Shown: positions 33,825 through 42,893, counted from the first letter of the stretch. The stretch is 64,000 nucleotides of DNA from JAZDFC01 sp043808235 (GCA_043808235.1 JAZDFC010000110.1:62001-126000), one strand, 5' to 3'. Numbers and translations: made by a program. Notes: generated by a model from the letters alone, not told the origin.

Positions 33825-34625
33825 ATGAAAAAATACATTATCAGTTTAGTTGTTCTTTTTACATTTATTTCTTGTACGCATGAGAAAAAGACAAATTTTG
33901 AGAATGCGTCTTTCCAGATGAAAAGTTACGGGAAGATTTATGCAAAGTACAATCAGCCTTATGATATAAAAGTTGATATGAGTTACCCTGAAGTCAATGG
34001 AGCTTCCTCACCTAAAGTTGTAAAAGAATTGAATGACGCCGTTATAAGACATATTCTCAGCTCGGTTGGAGAGGATACCGTGTTCGCAACAATGGACGAA
34101 CTTTTTAATAACCTTACAAAATCTTACGACGAAATGTTAACCGATGATCCGATAAACTCGATGCCGTGGGAATTGGAACGCAAGGTTGAGGTCAACTACA
34201 ACGCAAAAGGTATTTTTGGAATTAAGTATGAAGAATATGGTTCGCTGGGTGGAGTTCATCCGAACACAATTATATTGTTCAGTAATTTTGATTTAGCAAC
34301 AGGCAGGCAATTATCCTATTCAGATTTGTTTGTTGATGGATTTGACGAAAAATTAAATGCAATAGCGGAGAAAATCTTTCGCGAGCAGAAAAATCTAACA
34401 CCTGACCAAAAACTTGAGGAAGCCGATTTCTGGTTTGAGAATAATAAGTTCGCTTTGAATAATAATTTTTATCTCACTACCGAAGGGATTAGATTTTATT
34501 ACAACACATACGAGATCACAGCTTATGTATATGGTCCAACCGACTTATTGATTCAGTTTGAAAAAATTAAAGATATTCTGAAAAGGAAAGATTTGATTGC
34601 CGCTTCCGGGTCGAAGGAAGAATAA
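33825..34625 (+). CDS. Lipoprotein with DUF3298/DUF4163-type domain
   Basis: The start at 33825 (GGAGA upstream) gives a 266-residue protein with a lipoprotein signal peptide and lipobox LFTFISC, so it is probably anchored in a membrane facing the periplasm. The body matches the pattern of DUF3298/PdaC-like proteins: paired YPEVNG...ELNDAV and YEEYGSLGGVHPN...NFDLATGRQLSYSDLF, with the C-terminal ITAYVYGPTDLLI. Homologues sit next to envelope polysaccharide enzymes; the precise role is unknown. The reading frame extends further upstream but without a signal peptide. Confidence 0.75.
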   Translation: MKKYIISLVVLFTFISCTHEKKTNFENASFQMKSYGKIYAKYNQPYDIKVDMSYPEVNGASSPKVVKELNDAVIRHILSSVGEDTVFATMDELFNNLTKSYDEMLTDDPINSMPWELERKVEVNYNAKGIFGIKYEEYGSLGGVHPNTIILFSNFDLATGRQLSYSDLFVDGFDEKLNAIAEKIFREQKNLTPDQKLEEADFWFENNKFALNNNFYLTTEGIRFYYNTYEITAYVYGPTDLLIQFEKIKDILKRKDLIAASGSKEE

Positions 34626-34663
34626 TTTCCAGATCAATTATTTTGATTTTCCGGTAAGAGTTC

Positions 34664-36004
34664 TTGGGTACTGACAATAATCAAAAATTAAATGTGGATA
34701 ATCTTGAGATTATCACTTTCGGCATTGATGCGGTAAAGCCGGAAAATTTAATTCCACAATCTGTTAAACTTGCAAATAATACTCTCGTAATTAATGGCAA
34801 ACTTTTTCCAATCAATGGTTTTCAAAAAATCTATTTAATCGGAGCCGGTAAAGCATCAGCGTTCATGGCATATGAAATTGAAAAAATCATCGGAGACAAA
34901 ATAAACGACGGTATCTTAGTCACAAAATACGGGTATTCGGTTAAATGCAACCGTATCAAAATTCTCGAAGCAGGACATCCTATTCCCGATGCAAACAGCT
35001 TACTTGCCGGCGAAGAGATTTTCAATCTTGTATCAAATCTGACAAAAAATGATTTGGTAATAAATTTAATTTCCGGCGGCGGTTCTTCTTTGCTGGAAAT
35101 ATTACCTGCCGAAATTGATTTGAGCGATTTGATATGTATTAATGAAATTCTGACAAAATGCGGCGCTAACATTCGAGAAATAAATACAATCAGAAAACAT
35201 CTGTCATTAATCAAAGGCGGAGGACTTGCAAAAGCCGCGTATCCCGCAACAATAATTAGTTTGATAATTTCGGATGTAATTGGCGACCCGATTGATTTGA
35301 TTGCTTCCGGTCCCACTGCCATTGATTCGTCAACTTACGAAGATGTATGGAATATTATCACTAAATACGAAATAGAAAGACGATTGCCGAAAAATGTAAC
35401 AATATATTTGAATGCTGGTTTGGAAAAGGAAATTTCCGGGATAGTTAATCCCAAACACGATTCATCCAATCACGTTGACAATTTTATTATCGCCAACAAC
35501 TCGCATGCCCTTGAAGCCGCGAAAATAAAAGCTGAACAACTCGGCTATCATGCTGAGATTATTAATAAAGAAATTGCCGGAGATGTTCAAAACGTCGCTG
35601 ATTATATTTCCAAATTTGTATGTCAAATTCAACAATCGAATATTCTGATTGAGAGACCCGCTTGCCTTTTGTTTGGAGGCGAACCAACAATTATAGTAAG
35701 AGGATCAGGCATCGGCGGACGTAATCAACATCTGGCATTATTGTGTCTTCAACAATTTGGAAATCCCGGTTATGATTATAACATTATTTGCTGCGGCACT
35801 GATGGAACCGATGGACCGACGGACGAAGCTGGAGGAATGGCATCGCCACAAATTTATGATAATGCAATTCATCTTGGATTGAACATTGATGAATTTCTTG
35901 AGAATAATGATTCTTACAATTTTCTTCGCCAAGTTGGCGGATTATTTAGAACGGGTCCCACAGGAACAAATGTAATGGATATTATTTCTGTGCTGGTTCA
36001 ATAA
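34664..36004 (+). CDS. Glycerate 2-kinase (GckA/TtuD, MOFRL family)
   Basis: A 446-residue kinase converting glycerate to 2-phosphoglycerate. Motifs are LIGAGKASAFMAYEIE, EAGHPIPDANSLLAGEE, NLISGGGSSLLE, NTIRKHLSLIKGGGLA and SDVIGDPIDLIASGPT. The C-terminal MOFRL module is GGEPTIIVRGSGIGGRNQ followed by CCGTDGTDGPTDEAGG. The only plausible start is a TTG at 34664 preceded by AAGAG. The product feeds enolase, encoded 25 kb away in this window. Confidence 0.92.
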   Translation: MGTDNNQKLNVDNLEIITFGIDAVKPENLIPQSVKLANNTLVINGKLFPINGFQKIYLIGAGKASAFMAYEIEKIIGDKINDGILVTKYGYSVKCNRIKILEAGHPIPDANSLLAGEEIFNLVSNLTKNDLVINLISGGGSSLLEILPAEIDLSDLICINEILTKCGANIREINTIRKHLSLIKGGGLAKAAYPATIISLIISDVIGDPIDLIASGPTAIDSSTYEDVWNIITKYEIERRLPKNVTIYLNAGLEKEISGIVNPKHDSSNHVDNFIIANNSHALEAAKIKAEQLGYHAEIINKEIAGDVQNVADYISKFVCQIQQSNILIERPACLLFGGEPTIIVRGSGIGGRNQHLALLCLQQFGNPGYDYNIICCGTDGTDGPTDEAGGMASPQIYDNAIHLGLNIDEFLENNDSYNFLRQVGGLFRTGPTGTNVMDIISVLVQ

Positions 36005-36015
36005 TATAGTTGCAA

Positions 36016-36039
36016 ATTTCTCATTGCAGATTGAGAAAT
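36016..36039. terminator. Short hairpin between convergent genes
   Basis: ATTTCTCA (36016-36023) and TGAGAAAT (36032-36039) form an AT-rich 8-bp stem between the convergent glycerate kinase and rrf2 stop codons. It could serve either strand; stability is low. Confidence 0.3.
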
Positions 36040-36060
36040 GTAAATCCAAATTGAAAAACA

Positions 36061-36516
36061 CTAATTATTCATCACTAAAGACTTTTCAAATAACTCGAAC
36101 TCTTTTCCCATCATATCTTCCAGAGTCATGTTTCCAACCACGTTATCAACGGCATCCTGAATTATTTTCCAAAGCGAACGGGTGGAACAATCAACACTAT
36201 TAGTACAAATGTTGAGCGCGCCGGAATGACTGCGGCAGAATTCATCGCTGAATAATCTGCCGCCTAAAACTGCAAGAACATTTCCAAGATTAATTTCAAT
36301 CGGAGAACGGGTTAATGTATAACCGCCAGTTTGTCCGCGTTCACTTTCGAGGATTCCCCCAAGACGAAGTGTTCGCAGAATTTTCGCAACGTTGTGCTGT
36401 GTTAAACCTTCAAGCATACTTATTTCTGGAATAGTTAGCGATCTGCTCAACCGGTATGCTTTACCAATGCGAATTAAACAACGCAAACCATATTCTTCCT
36501 GCGCACTAAATTTCAT
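36061..36516 (-). CDS. Rrf2-family transcriptional regulator (IscR/SufR-like)
   Basis: A 151-residue winged-helix regulator, last gene of the suf operon. The HTH is LTIPEISMLEGLTQHNVAKI and the wing ends GQTGGYTLTR. Three cysteines, Cys94, Cys104 and Cys110, lie after the wing, as in Fe-S-cluster-binding IscR-type members, although the spacing (10 and 5) is wider than IscR's. The inference is autoregulation of suf by cluster occupancy. It is separated from the bacilliredoxin gene by a 12-bp tandem repeat. Confidence 0.88.
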   Translation of the reverse strand: MKFSAQEEYGLRCLIRIGKAYRLSRSLTIPEISMLEGLTQHNVAKILRTLRLGGILESERGQTGGYTLTRSPIEINLGNVLAVLGGRLFSDEFCRSHSGALNICTNSVDCSTRSLWKIIQDAVDNVVGNMTLEDMMGKEFELFEKSLVMNN

Positions 36517-36531
36517 TTATCTTCTTCTTGT

Positions 36532-36567
36532 CTTATTCTTGTTCTTATTCTTAATCTTATTCTTGCT
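36532..36567. repeat. 12-bp tandem repeat between bacilliredoxin and rrf2 genes
   Basis: Three consecutive 12-mers, CTTATTCTTGTT, CTTATTCTTAAT and CTTATTCTTGCT, fill most of the spacer and end next to the bacilliredoxin stop codon. A partial fourth unit continues into the stop. Confidence 0.8.
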
Positions 36568-36568
36568 C

Positions 36569-37111
36569 TTATTTGCTCAACGGTATCTTCGATCCGCACA
36601 TTTTTGCATGAACCAATTTTTTATACTCTTCTTCCGGAATAGAAGGGCCATTCTTTGAACAATGTTCATTAAATGCTGCCGTCAAATCAAAGGCAATTTC
36701 TTCCGGCGATCTTCCTTCAATTTCAAATCGCGGCAAACTAAATAATATCTCGCCGTTTTTTAATAATGCCATCGACGGTGACGAGGCCATCATCGTTGAC
36801 AAATATTTATTCCGAAGATAATCAACAGCATCGCGGTCCATCCCGGCAAAGACGGTTGTAATTCTATCTGGAATTATTTTATTCTGCAATGCTAAAGTTA
36901 CACCGGGACGCGCGCTTCCCGCTGCGCATCCACATACAGAGTTAACCATCACGAGAACAGTTTCATCGTTTTTTGGAGAAAGAACTTCATCTACTTTTTC
37001 GGGAGTAGTGAGTTCTTCAAAGCCTACAAAGACCAATTCATCTCTCATGGGTTGAACCGCATCCGGATCGTACATCGGCGGTTTCATTCTACTGCTATTT
37101 ATTTCGAACAT
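36569..37111 (-). CDS. Bacilliredoxin (BrxA/BrxB family) with C-terminal extension
   Basis: The ATG at 37111 gives 180 residues; an upstream in-frame ATG at 37150 would add residues encoded by an intergenic repeat. Family motifs are MYDPDAVQPMRDELVFVGFE, the CGC active site in MVNSVCGCAAGSARPG, and FAGMDRDAVDYLR. Bacilliredoxins remove bacillithiol or similar thiols from oxidised proteins. The C-terminal 30 residues or so, with NEHCSKNGPSIPEEEY and MCGSKIPL, extend beyond the usual 145-residue form. Its place in a suf operon suggests thiol repair of cluster proteins. Confidence 0.88.
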   Translation of the reverse strand: MFEINSSRMKPPMYDPDAVQPMRDELVFVGFEELTTPEKVDEVLSPKNDETVLVMVNSVCGCAAGSARPGVTLALQNKIIPDRITTVFAGMDRDAVDYLRNKYLSTMMASSPSMALLKNGEILFSLPRFEIEGRSPEEIAFDLTAAFNEHCSKNGPSIPEEEYKKLVHAKMCGSKIPLSK

Positions 37112-37187
37112 ATTAATTCCTTTCTTTAATTCTGAGGAGCGAAGCGACAAAGAATCTCATACCTTCTTCGTTCCTCTATCTGTTATG

Positions 37188-37502
37188 TTATAGAAATCCA
37201 AGTTCAAGCTTTGCTTCTTCACTCATCATGTTTATATCCCATGGCGGATTCCATACAAGATCAACATAAACATCTTTTATATCTTTTAATGACCTAATTG
37301 CATCCTTCACTTCTCCGGGAAGACTGCCGGCAACCGGACAACCCGGGGATGTTAATGTCATCTTGATATAAACATTGGCATCATCATCTATCTTAATCCG
37401 GTAAATTAATCCAAGTTCATAAATATCCACCGGAATTTCGGGATCGAAACATGTTTTGAGTTTTTGAATAATTATTTCTTCGAGATTCTTTTTGTCTATC
37501 AT
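37188..37502 (-). CDS. sufT: SufT-like MIP18/DUF59 iron-sulfur assembly protein
   Basis: A 104-residue DUF59 domain protein. It shows CFDPEIPVDIYELGLIY, then MTLTSPGCPVAGSLPGEV with the conserved Cys, and ends with VDLVWNPPWDINMMSEEAKLELGF. Family members assist maturation of Fe-S proteins. It sits 12 bp after sufS. Confidence 0.92.
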   Translation of the reverse strand: MIDKKNLEEIIIQKLKTCFDPEIPVDIYELGLIYRIKIDDDANVYIKMTLTSPGCPVAGSLPGEVKDAIRSLKDIKDVYVDLVWNPPWDINMMSEEAKLELGFL

Positions 37503-37514
37503 TTTCCTTCTTTT

Positions 37515-38789
37515 CTATCTGAACATTTTTATTACTTTTTTCAATCCGGCAACGAGTTTATCAACTTCCTCGATTGTATTATAAAATGCGAACGAGGCGC
37601 GGGCGGTTGCCGATAAATTAAATCGTTTCATTAAAGGTTGTGTACAATGATGCCCGGTTCTTATCGCTATACCATCGGTATCAATAATAGTCCCAATATC
37701 GTAAGGATGAATCCCTTCCATAACAAAAGAAATTACCGAGGCTTTTTTCTGCGCTGTACCTATGATTCTCAGTCCATCCAATTGAAGCAATTGAGAAGTT
37801 GCATATTCAAGCAGTTTGCTTTCATATTCAACTAATTCTTTTCTATCGAATTGATTCAAATAATCGATAGCGGCGCCGAGTCCTATTCCGCCGGCTATGT
37901 CTGGAGTGCCCGCTTCGAATTTGTGGGGAATGTCATCGTAAGTTGTTTCTTCGAATGTTACTGTTCGGATCATATCTCCCCCGCCCTGATACGGCGGCAA
38001 CTCATTCAGATACTGAGATTTACCGTAAAGAACTCCGATTCCCGTTGGACCAAAAACTTTATGTCCCGATAAAACAAGAAAGTCGCAGTTCAAATCCTGC
38101 ACATCAATCGGGATGTGCGGCGCAGCCTGTGCAGCATCAATAAGCACCGGAATATTGTACGAATGAGCAATATCAATAATTTCTTTAACGGGATTAATAG
38201 TACCAAGAGCATTCGATATATAAACTATCGAGACTAATTTTGTTTTGGGATTAATCAGTTTCTTGTACTCATCGATTTCCAATTCACCTTTATCATTAAT
38301 GGGGATAACGCGAAGTTGTAATTTTTTTCTGTCGCGTGATAATTGCCAGGGCACAATATTCGCATGATGTTCCATGTTGGAAATAATTATTTCATCGCCT
38401 TGCATAAAATATTTCGACCTACACAATGAAGTAGCGACAAGATTTATTCCTTCCGTAGCTCCCCTAACAAAAATTATTTCTGAGTAGCTCAATCCATTAA
38501 TAAATTCTTTTACTTTGAGCCGCGCTTTTTCGAATGATTCCGTTGCGAGTTCACTTAAAAAATGAAGACCGCGATGCACATTTGCATTTTCAAAAGTGTA
38601 ATAATGATTGATTGCTTCAATCACGGAATTGGGTTTTTGTGTTGTTGCGGCATTATCGAGATAGACAAGCGGATGCTCATTAACCATTCTTTTTAAAATG
38701 GGGAAGTCTTCCCTCGCCTCATCGACAATGAATTTTCTTTTTGTTGATACTTTTGTCTTTGCGTCAATAGTCTGAATTTCATCGAACAT
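37515..38789 (-). CDS. sufS: Cysteine desulfurase SufS
   Basis: A 424-residue PLP enzyme that draws sulfur from cysteine for Fe-S assembly. It has LVYLDNAATTQKP, SNMEHHANIVPWQL, IDAAQAAPHIPIDV, the PLP Lys in LSGHKVFGPTGIGVLYG, and the catalytic Cys in RTGHHCTQPLM. A 30-residue N-terminal extension precedes the usual start of the fold. No separate SufE or SufU gene is visible in the operon, so the sulfur acceptor may be encoded elsewhere. Confidence 0.96.
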   Translation of the reverse strand: MFDEIQTIDAKTKVSTKRKFIVDEAREDFPILKRMVNEHPLVYLDNAATTQKPNSVIEAINHYYTFENANVHRGLHFLSELATESFEKARLKVKEFINGLSYSEIIFVRGATEGINLVATSLCRSKYFMQGDEIIISNMEHHANIVPWQLSRDRKKLQLRVIPINDKGELEIDEYKKLINPKTKLVSIVYISNALGTINPVKEIIDIAHSYNIPVLIDAAQAAPHIPIDVQDLNCDFLVLSGHKVFGPTGIGVLYGKSQYLNELPPYQGGGDMIRTVTFEETTYDDIPHKFEAGTPDIAGGIGLGAAIDYLNQFDRKELVEYESKLLEYATSQLLQLDGLRIIGTAQKKASVISFVMEGIHPYDIGTIIDTDGIAIRTGHHCTQPLMKRFNLSATARASFAFYNTIEEVDKLVAGLKKVIKMFR

Positions 38790-38818
38790 AAGATATCTCT
38801 ATTATGTTTTTTATTTCC

Positions 38819-38878
38819 CTTCGTGTCTTGGTGCCTTTGTGGCAATTGCTTTTGCCACTAAGGCACGAAGGCACAAAG
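38819..38878. repeat. Imperfect inverted repeat between sufD and sufS
   Basis: Arms 38819-38845 and 38852-38878 are imperfect reverse complements (27 bp) around a 6-nt centre, with GTGCCTTTGTGGCAA facing TTGCCACTAAGGCAC. It fills nearly all of the sufD-sufS spacer and resembles a miniature intergenic element rather than a simple terminator. Confidence 0.75.
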
Positions 38879-38887
38879 AGATTGATT

Positions 38888-40222
38888 TTATATCTCAACT
38901 CTGTGCAGATGTTCAAAGATCATGTGGTTCAGCGACTCTCGCAGCGGTTCGATTTTTACTGCTTCAATCACATCGTTTGCAAACGCATGTATCAACATTG
39001 ATTTCGCCAGGTCATCCGGCACGCCTCGCGAACGAATATAAAAATATGCATTGTCATCAAGGTGACCAACAGTTGCGCCATGCGAACACTTAACATCATC
39101 AGCATAAATTTCAAGTTGCGGTTTAGTATCGATGTTCGCATTCTTCGAAAGCAAAACTGTTTTATTCGATTGATAAGCATTCGTTTTCTGCGCATCCTGT
39201 CTAACTAATATCTTACCGCCGAACACACCATGCGATTCGTCATCAAGAATTCCTTTATACACTTCATTGCTGAATGAATTTGGTTTGGCATGATCAATAA
39301 ATGTATGTGTATCAACATGCTGCTTTTCGTTAGCAAGATATAATCCGTAAAGATGACTCTCTATATGCTCGCCATCGAGAACAGAATATATATCATTCCT
39401 TGCAAGCGCACCGCCAAACGAAAGATTATGATGACTAAAATTAGCCGAATTCTTTTGACTCACCGATGTTCTTTCAATATGGAACGCAGCGTTACTCTCA
39501 TTCTGAATTTTATAAATTTCTACCACTGAATTTTCGCCACACACGACATCGGTAACCGAATCGGTAAAATATGTGTTATCCGAAACACCCATAAAATGAG
39601 CGATAACTTTTAATTGAGCATCCTTGCCAACAGAAATAAAATTCCGCGGTGTTGAAAGAATATTCTCGCTCCCGCTTCCATTCAAATACAAAATTTGAAC
39701 CGGCTTTCCTACTATTTTGCCGTCCGGTACAATGGCAACAAATCCATCATAAGCATAAGCTGCGTTAAGCGTAGTAAATATATTTTCACTCTTCGAAATT
39801 TCCGCGTGATGTTTTTGTAAAATATCCGGATTATTTTCTAGAATATTATTGAGACTGTCGATAATTACACCTTGGGGTAAACCATCAATCGAAGATAAAT
39901 CTTTCGAAAAAATTCCATTAACAAACACTAGCAAATGTGATTCGAAATTTTCGAATGCAATATTCTTTACTTCATCCTTAGATATTTCCGTTTTTACAGC
40001 AATTGAAGCAGGTACAAAATTATGTTTTAGAATTGGAGAGATATTTGTGTATTTCCATTCTTCAACTTTCTGCGTTGGGAAATCGAAGTCATCAATTTTT
40101 GAAAAAGCATCTTTCCTGGATTGATGAAAAAAAGTTTTCGACTCCCCGTTCAAATTTTTTTCGAACTTCTCGAAATTAGATTTATACCACTCTTTTATTT
40201 TATAATTTTCACTATTCATCAT
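38888..40222 (-). CDS. sufD: Fe-S cluster assembly protein SufD
   Basis: A 444-residue SufD, the partner of SufB in the SufBC2D scaffold. Typical segments are KVEEWKYTNISPIL near residue 50, ANEKQHVDTHTFIDHAKP, the VYKGILDDESHGVFGGKILV strand, VLLSKNANIDTKPQLEIYADDVKCSHGATVG with the conserved Cys-His, and RGVPDDLAKSMLIHAFA. Two adjacent ATGs follow AAGGTGA, and the second (40219) may be used. It follows sufC by 8 bp. Confidence 0.95.
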   Translation of the reverse strand: MMNSENYKIKEWYKSNFEKFEKNLNGESKTFFHQSRKDAFSKIDDFDFPTQKVEEWKYTNISPILKHNFVPASIAVKTEISKDEVKNIAFENFESHLLVFVNGIFSKDLSSIDGLPQGVIIDSLNNILENNPDILQKHHAEISKSENIFTTLNAAYAYDGFVAIVPDGKIVGKPVQILYLNGSGSENILSTPRNFISVGKDAQLKVIAHFMGVSDNTYFTDSVTDVVCGENSVVEIYKIQNESNAAFHIERTSVSQKNSANFSHHNLSFGGALARNDIYSVLDGEHIESHLYGLYLANEKQHVDTHTFIDHAKPNSFSNEVYKGILDDESHGVFGGKILVRQDAQKTNAYQSNKTVLLSKNANIDTKPQLEIYADDVKCSHGATVGHLDDNAYFYIRSRGVPDDLAKSMLIHAFANDVIEAVKIEPLRESLNHMIFEHLHRVEI

Positions 40223-40230
40223 TCACCTTG

Positions 40231-40995
40231 TCATGCGGTTTGATTTTGAAAGTCTTCTTCAACAACCCAATCGTAACCTTTGTCTTCAAGTTCGAGTGCG
40301 AGTTCTTTTCCACCGGATTTAATTATTCTGCCTTTCGATAAAACGTGTACAAAATCCGGTACGATGTAATTCAATAATCTCTGATAGTGCGTTACAACCA
40401 ATACCCCGTTTTCTTTTGAACGGAAAGTATTTACTCCCTGCGCAGCAATTTTTAATGCATCGATATCGAGCCCAGAGTCAGTTTCATCAAGCAATGCCAG
40501 CTTGGGATTCAACATCAGCAACTGCATAATTTCATTTCTCTTTTTCTCGCCGCCGCTAAATCCGGTATTCACGTAACGATTAATCAATGTGTCCTGCATG
40601 CCCATAATCTCTGCTTTCTCTTTCATCAATACAAGAAATTCTTTGGCGGATAATTCCGGCAGACCTTTGTATTTTCGAATTTCAGTCAAAGCTGTTTTCA
40701 GAAATGTTGCGTTGGTAACACCGGGAATTTCAATCGGATACTGGAATGCGAGAAAAACTCCTTCGCGTGCACGGTCTTCCGGTGACAATTCAAGTAAATT
40801 CTTTCCTTCGAATATTACTTCGCCTTCGGTTACTTTGTATGCTTCGTGTCCGGCTAAAACATTGGCAAGCGTACTTTTTCCCGATCCATTCGGACCCATA
40901 ATAGCATGTACCTCGCCGGCATTAATTTCAAGATTTATTCCTCTAAGAATTTCATTTTCATCTATCGATGCATGTAAATTTTTTATTTGTAACAT
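40231..40995 (-). CDS. sufC: Fe-S assembly ATPase SufC
   Basis: A 254-residue ABC-type ATPase. It has Walker A GPNGSGKSTLANVLAG, the Q-loop FLAFQYPIEIPGV, signature FSGGEKKRNEI, Walker B LALLDETDSGLDIDAL, and the switch His in VVTHYQRLL. It is the energy-providing part of SufBC2D, in the cytosol. It is separated from the upstream sufB by a spacer filled with heptamer repeats. Confidence 0.97.
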   Translation of the reverse strand: MLQIKNLHASIDENEILRGINLEINAGEVHAIMGPNGSGKSTLANVLAGHEAYKVTEGEVIFEGKNLLELSPEDRAREGVFLAFQYPIEIPGVTNATFLKTALTEIRKYKGLPELSAKEFLVLMKEKAEIMGMQDTLINRYVNTGFSGGEKKRNEIMQLLMLNPKLALLDETDSGLDIDALKIAAQGVNTFRSKENGVLVVTHYQRLLNYIVPDFVHVLSKGRIIKSGGKELALELEDKGYDWVVEEDFQNQTA

Positions 40996-41031
40996 TTTTT
41001 TTGTTGTCCCTATTTTTCGTTGTTAGTAAAA

Positions 41032-41077
41032 AGTAATCAGTTATCAGCAATCAGTAATCAGTAATCAGTTTTCAGTA
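41032..41077. repeat. AGTAATC-type heptamer tandem array
   Basis: Six consecutive 7-mers of the form AGTAATC, AGTTATC, AGCAATC, AGTAATC, AGTAATC, AGTTTTC plus a partial unit lie in the sufB-sufC spacer. There is no associated ORF. Confidence 0.85.
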
Positions 41078-41108
41078 AAAGAAGAATTATAATGTATATT
41101 TTCATTTC

Positions 41109-41164
41109 CCATCTTCCATTTTCCATTTTCCATCTTCCATTTTCCATTTTCCATCTTCCATTTT
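41109..41164. repeat. CCATTTT/CCATCTT heptamer tandem array
   Basis: Eight perfect 7-mers in the order CCATCTT, CCATTTT, CCATTTT (repeated), a 21-bp higher-order period. The array ends exactly at the sufB stop codon and is separate from the AGTAATC array 31 bp away. Confidence 0.9.
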
Positions 41165-42625
41165 CTATCCCACAGAACCTTCAAGGCTAATCGCAAGTAA
41201 CTTCTGTGCTTCAACTGCAAACTCCATCGGAAGCTCTTTAAATACTTCTTTGCAGAATCCGTTCACAATCATGTTCACTGCGTCTTCCGTCTTTATGCCT
41301 CTCTGATTCAAATAAAATATCTGATCTTCACCTACTTTCGAAGTTGTTGCTTCGTGCTCAACTTGTGCAGTTTCATTTCCAACTTCGATATATGGGAAAG
41401 TGTGTGCACCGCATTTATCACTCATCAGCATTGAATCACACTGCGAAAAATTGCGCGCATTTGCCGCGTTCTTCCCAATCTTAACAAGACCTCTGTAAGA
41501 ATTGCTGCTTCGCCCTGCGGAAATTCCTTTGGATACGATTGTGCTTCTCGTATTCTTTCCAAGATGAATCATCTTCGTGCCGGTATCAGCTTGCTGCATA
41601 TGATTTGTAACCGCCACCGAATAAAACTCACCAACCGAATTATCTCCCTGTAAAATACAGCCGGGATATTTCCATGTTATCGCAGAGCCGGTTTCAACTT
41701 GTGTCCACGAGATTTTTGAATTTTTACCGCGGCATGCGCCTCGTTTAGTAACAAAATTATAAATTCCTCCCTTTCCTTCTTTATCGCCGGGAAACCAATT
41801 CTGTACTGTCGAGTATTTTATCTCGGCGTTGTCGAGAGCAATCAATTCAACAATGGCTGCATGAAGTTGATTTGTATCGCGCATCGGAGCGGTACATCCT
41901 TCGAGGTAACTAACGTAACTTCCTTCCTCGGCAATTATCAAGGTTCGTTCAAATTGACCTGTGTCTATCGCATTAATTCGAAAGTATGTTGAAAGCTCCA
42001 TCGGGCATCGAACGCCTTTCGGAATATAAACGAATGAGCCATCGCTGAATACTGCCGAGTTAAGTGTAGCAAAAAAATTATCGGTGTACGGAACAACAGA
42101 GCCAAGATACTTTTTCACAAGTTCGGGATGCTCGCGAATCGCTTCCGATATCGACATAAATATTATTCCCTGCTCTGCCAATGTTTCTTTAAAGGTCGTG
42201 GTTACAGAAACCGAATCGAACACAGCATCAACCGCGACACCGGCAAGAAGTTTTCTCTCTTCAAGAGGAATACCAAGCTTTTCAAAAGTTTTCAACAATT
42301 CAGGATCGGCATCTTCAAGACTATTAAGTTTCGGCTGATTCTTCGGCGCTGAGAAATAGCGAATATCCTGGTAATTAATTTCGGGATATCCTACCTTCGC
42401 CCATTTCGGTTCTTTCATTTTCAACCAATGGCGGTACGATTTTATTCTCCATTCGGTCATCCACTCGGGCTCGTTCTTTTTCTTTGAAATCATGCGGACA
42501 ATTTTTTCATTCAATCCTTTGGGAAAATCATCTGTTTCAATGTCGGTAACGAAACCCCACTTGTATTCGGATTGAGTTAAATCCTCAACCACTTTCATAT
42601 CGTTGCCATTATCTTCGCTCATCAT
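41165..42625 (-). CDS. sufB: Fe-S cluster assembly scaffold SufB
   Basis: A 486-residue SufB, the scaffold subunit on which the nascent cluster forms. Motifs are WMTEWRIKSYRHWLKM, VPYTDNFFATLNSAVFSDGS, FIPKGVRCPMELSTYFRIN (YIPKG here), SYLEGCTAP, KRGACRGKNSKISWTQVETG, the conserved NARNFSQCDSML, and QVEHEATTSKVGEDQIFYL. It is the first gene of the suf operon. AAAGGT precedes two adjacent ATGs. The spacer upstream (42626-42893) is shared with a divergent esterase gene and should hold both promoters. Confidence 0.97.
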   Translation of the reverse strand: MMSEDNGNDMKVVEDLTQSEYKWGFVTDIETDDFPKGLNEKIVRMISKKKNEPEWMTEWRIKSYRHWLKMKEPKWAKVGYPEINYQDIRYFSAPKNQPKLNSLEDADPELLKTFEKLGIPLEERKLLAGVAVDAVFDSVSVTTTFKETLAEQGIIFMSISEAIREHPELVKKYLGSVVPYTDNFFATLNSAVFSDGSFVYIPKGVRCPMELSTYFRINAIDTGQFERTLIIAEEGSYVSYLEGCTAPMRDTNQLHAAIVELIALDNAEIKYSTVQNWFPGDKEGKGGIYNFVTKRGACRGKNSKISWTQVETGSAITWKYPGCILQGDNSVGEFYSVAVTNHMQQADTGTKMIHLGKNTRSTIVSKGISAGRSSNSYRGLVKIGKNAANARNFSQCDSMLMSDKCGAHTFPYIEVGNETAQVEHEATTSKVGEDQIFYLNQRGIKTEDAVNMIVNGFCKEVFKELPMEFAVEAQKLLAISLEGSVG

Positions 42626-42893
42626 TTACCTTTTTTCTAAATTTTCTGATGAAAACGTAATCAATCTGGAATTTTTTGTCAAGATTGAAATTGTTTTATT
42701 TTCCTTTGAAAACGAAGAAAGCGAGAATGTAGTTCCCGGACGAGTGGTAATTTCTTTCGTGAGTTAGGATGTATTGATATTAATAATTGGTATTTTATCT
42801 TTTTAGATTACTCAACAAGTACTTTAGGGAAATTTTGGGGAAACAAATTATTATATTGGCGCGGTTTTATATTGATTGTTATTACAGGAATTA

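Noticed and set aside
41032..41164. Possible CRISPR array in the sufB-sufC spacer
   Set aside because: The units are 7 bp with no spacers of 30-40 bp and no cas genes; these are simple tandem repeats.
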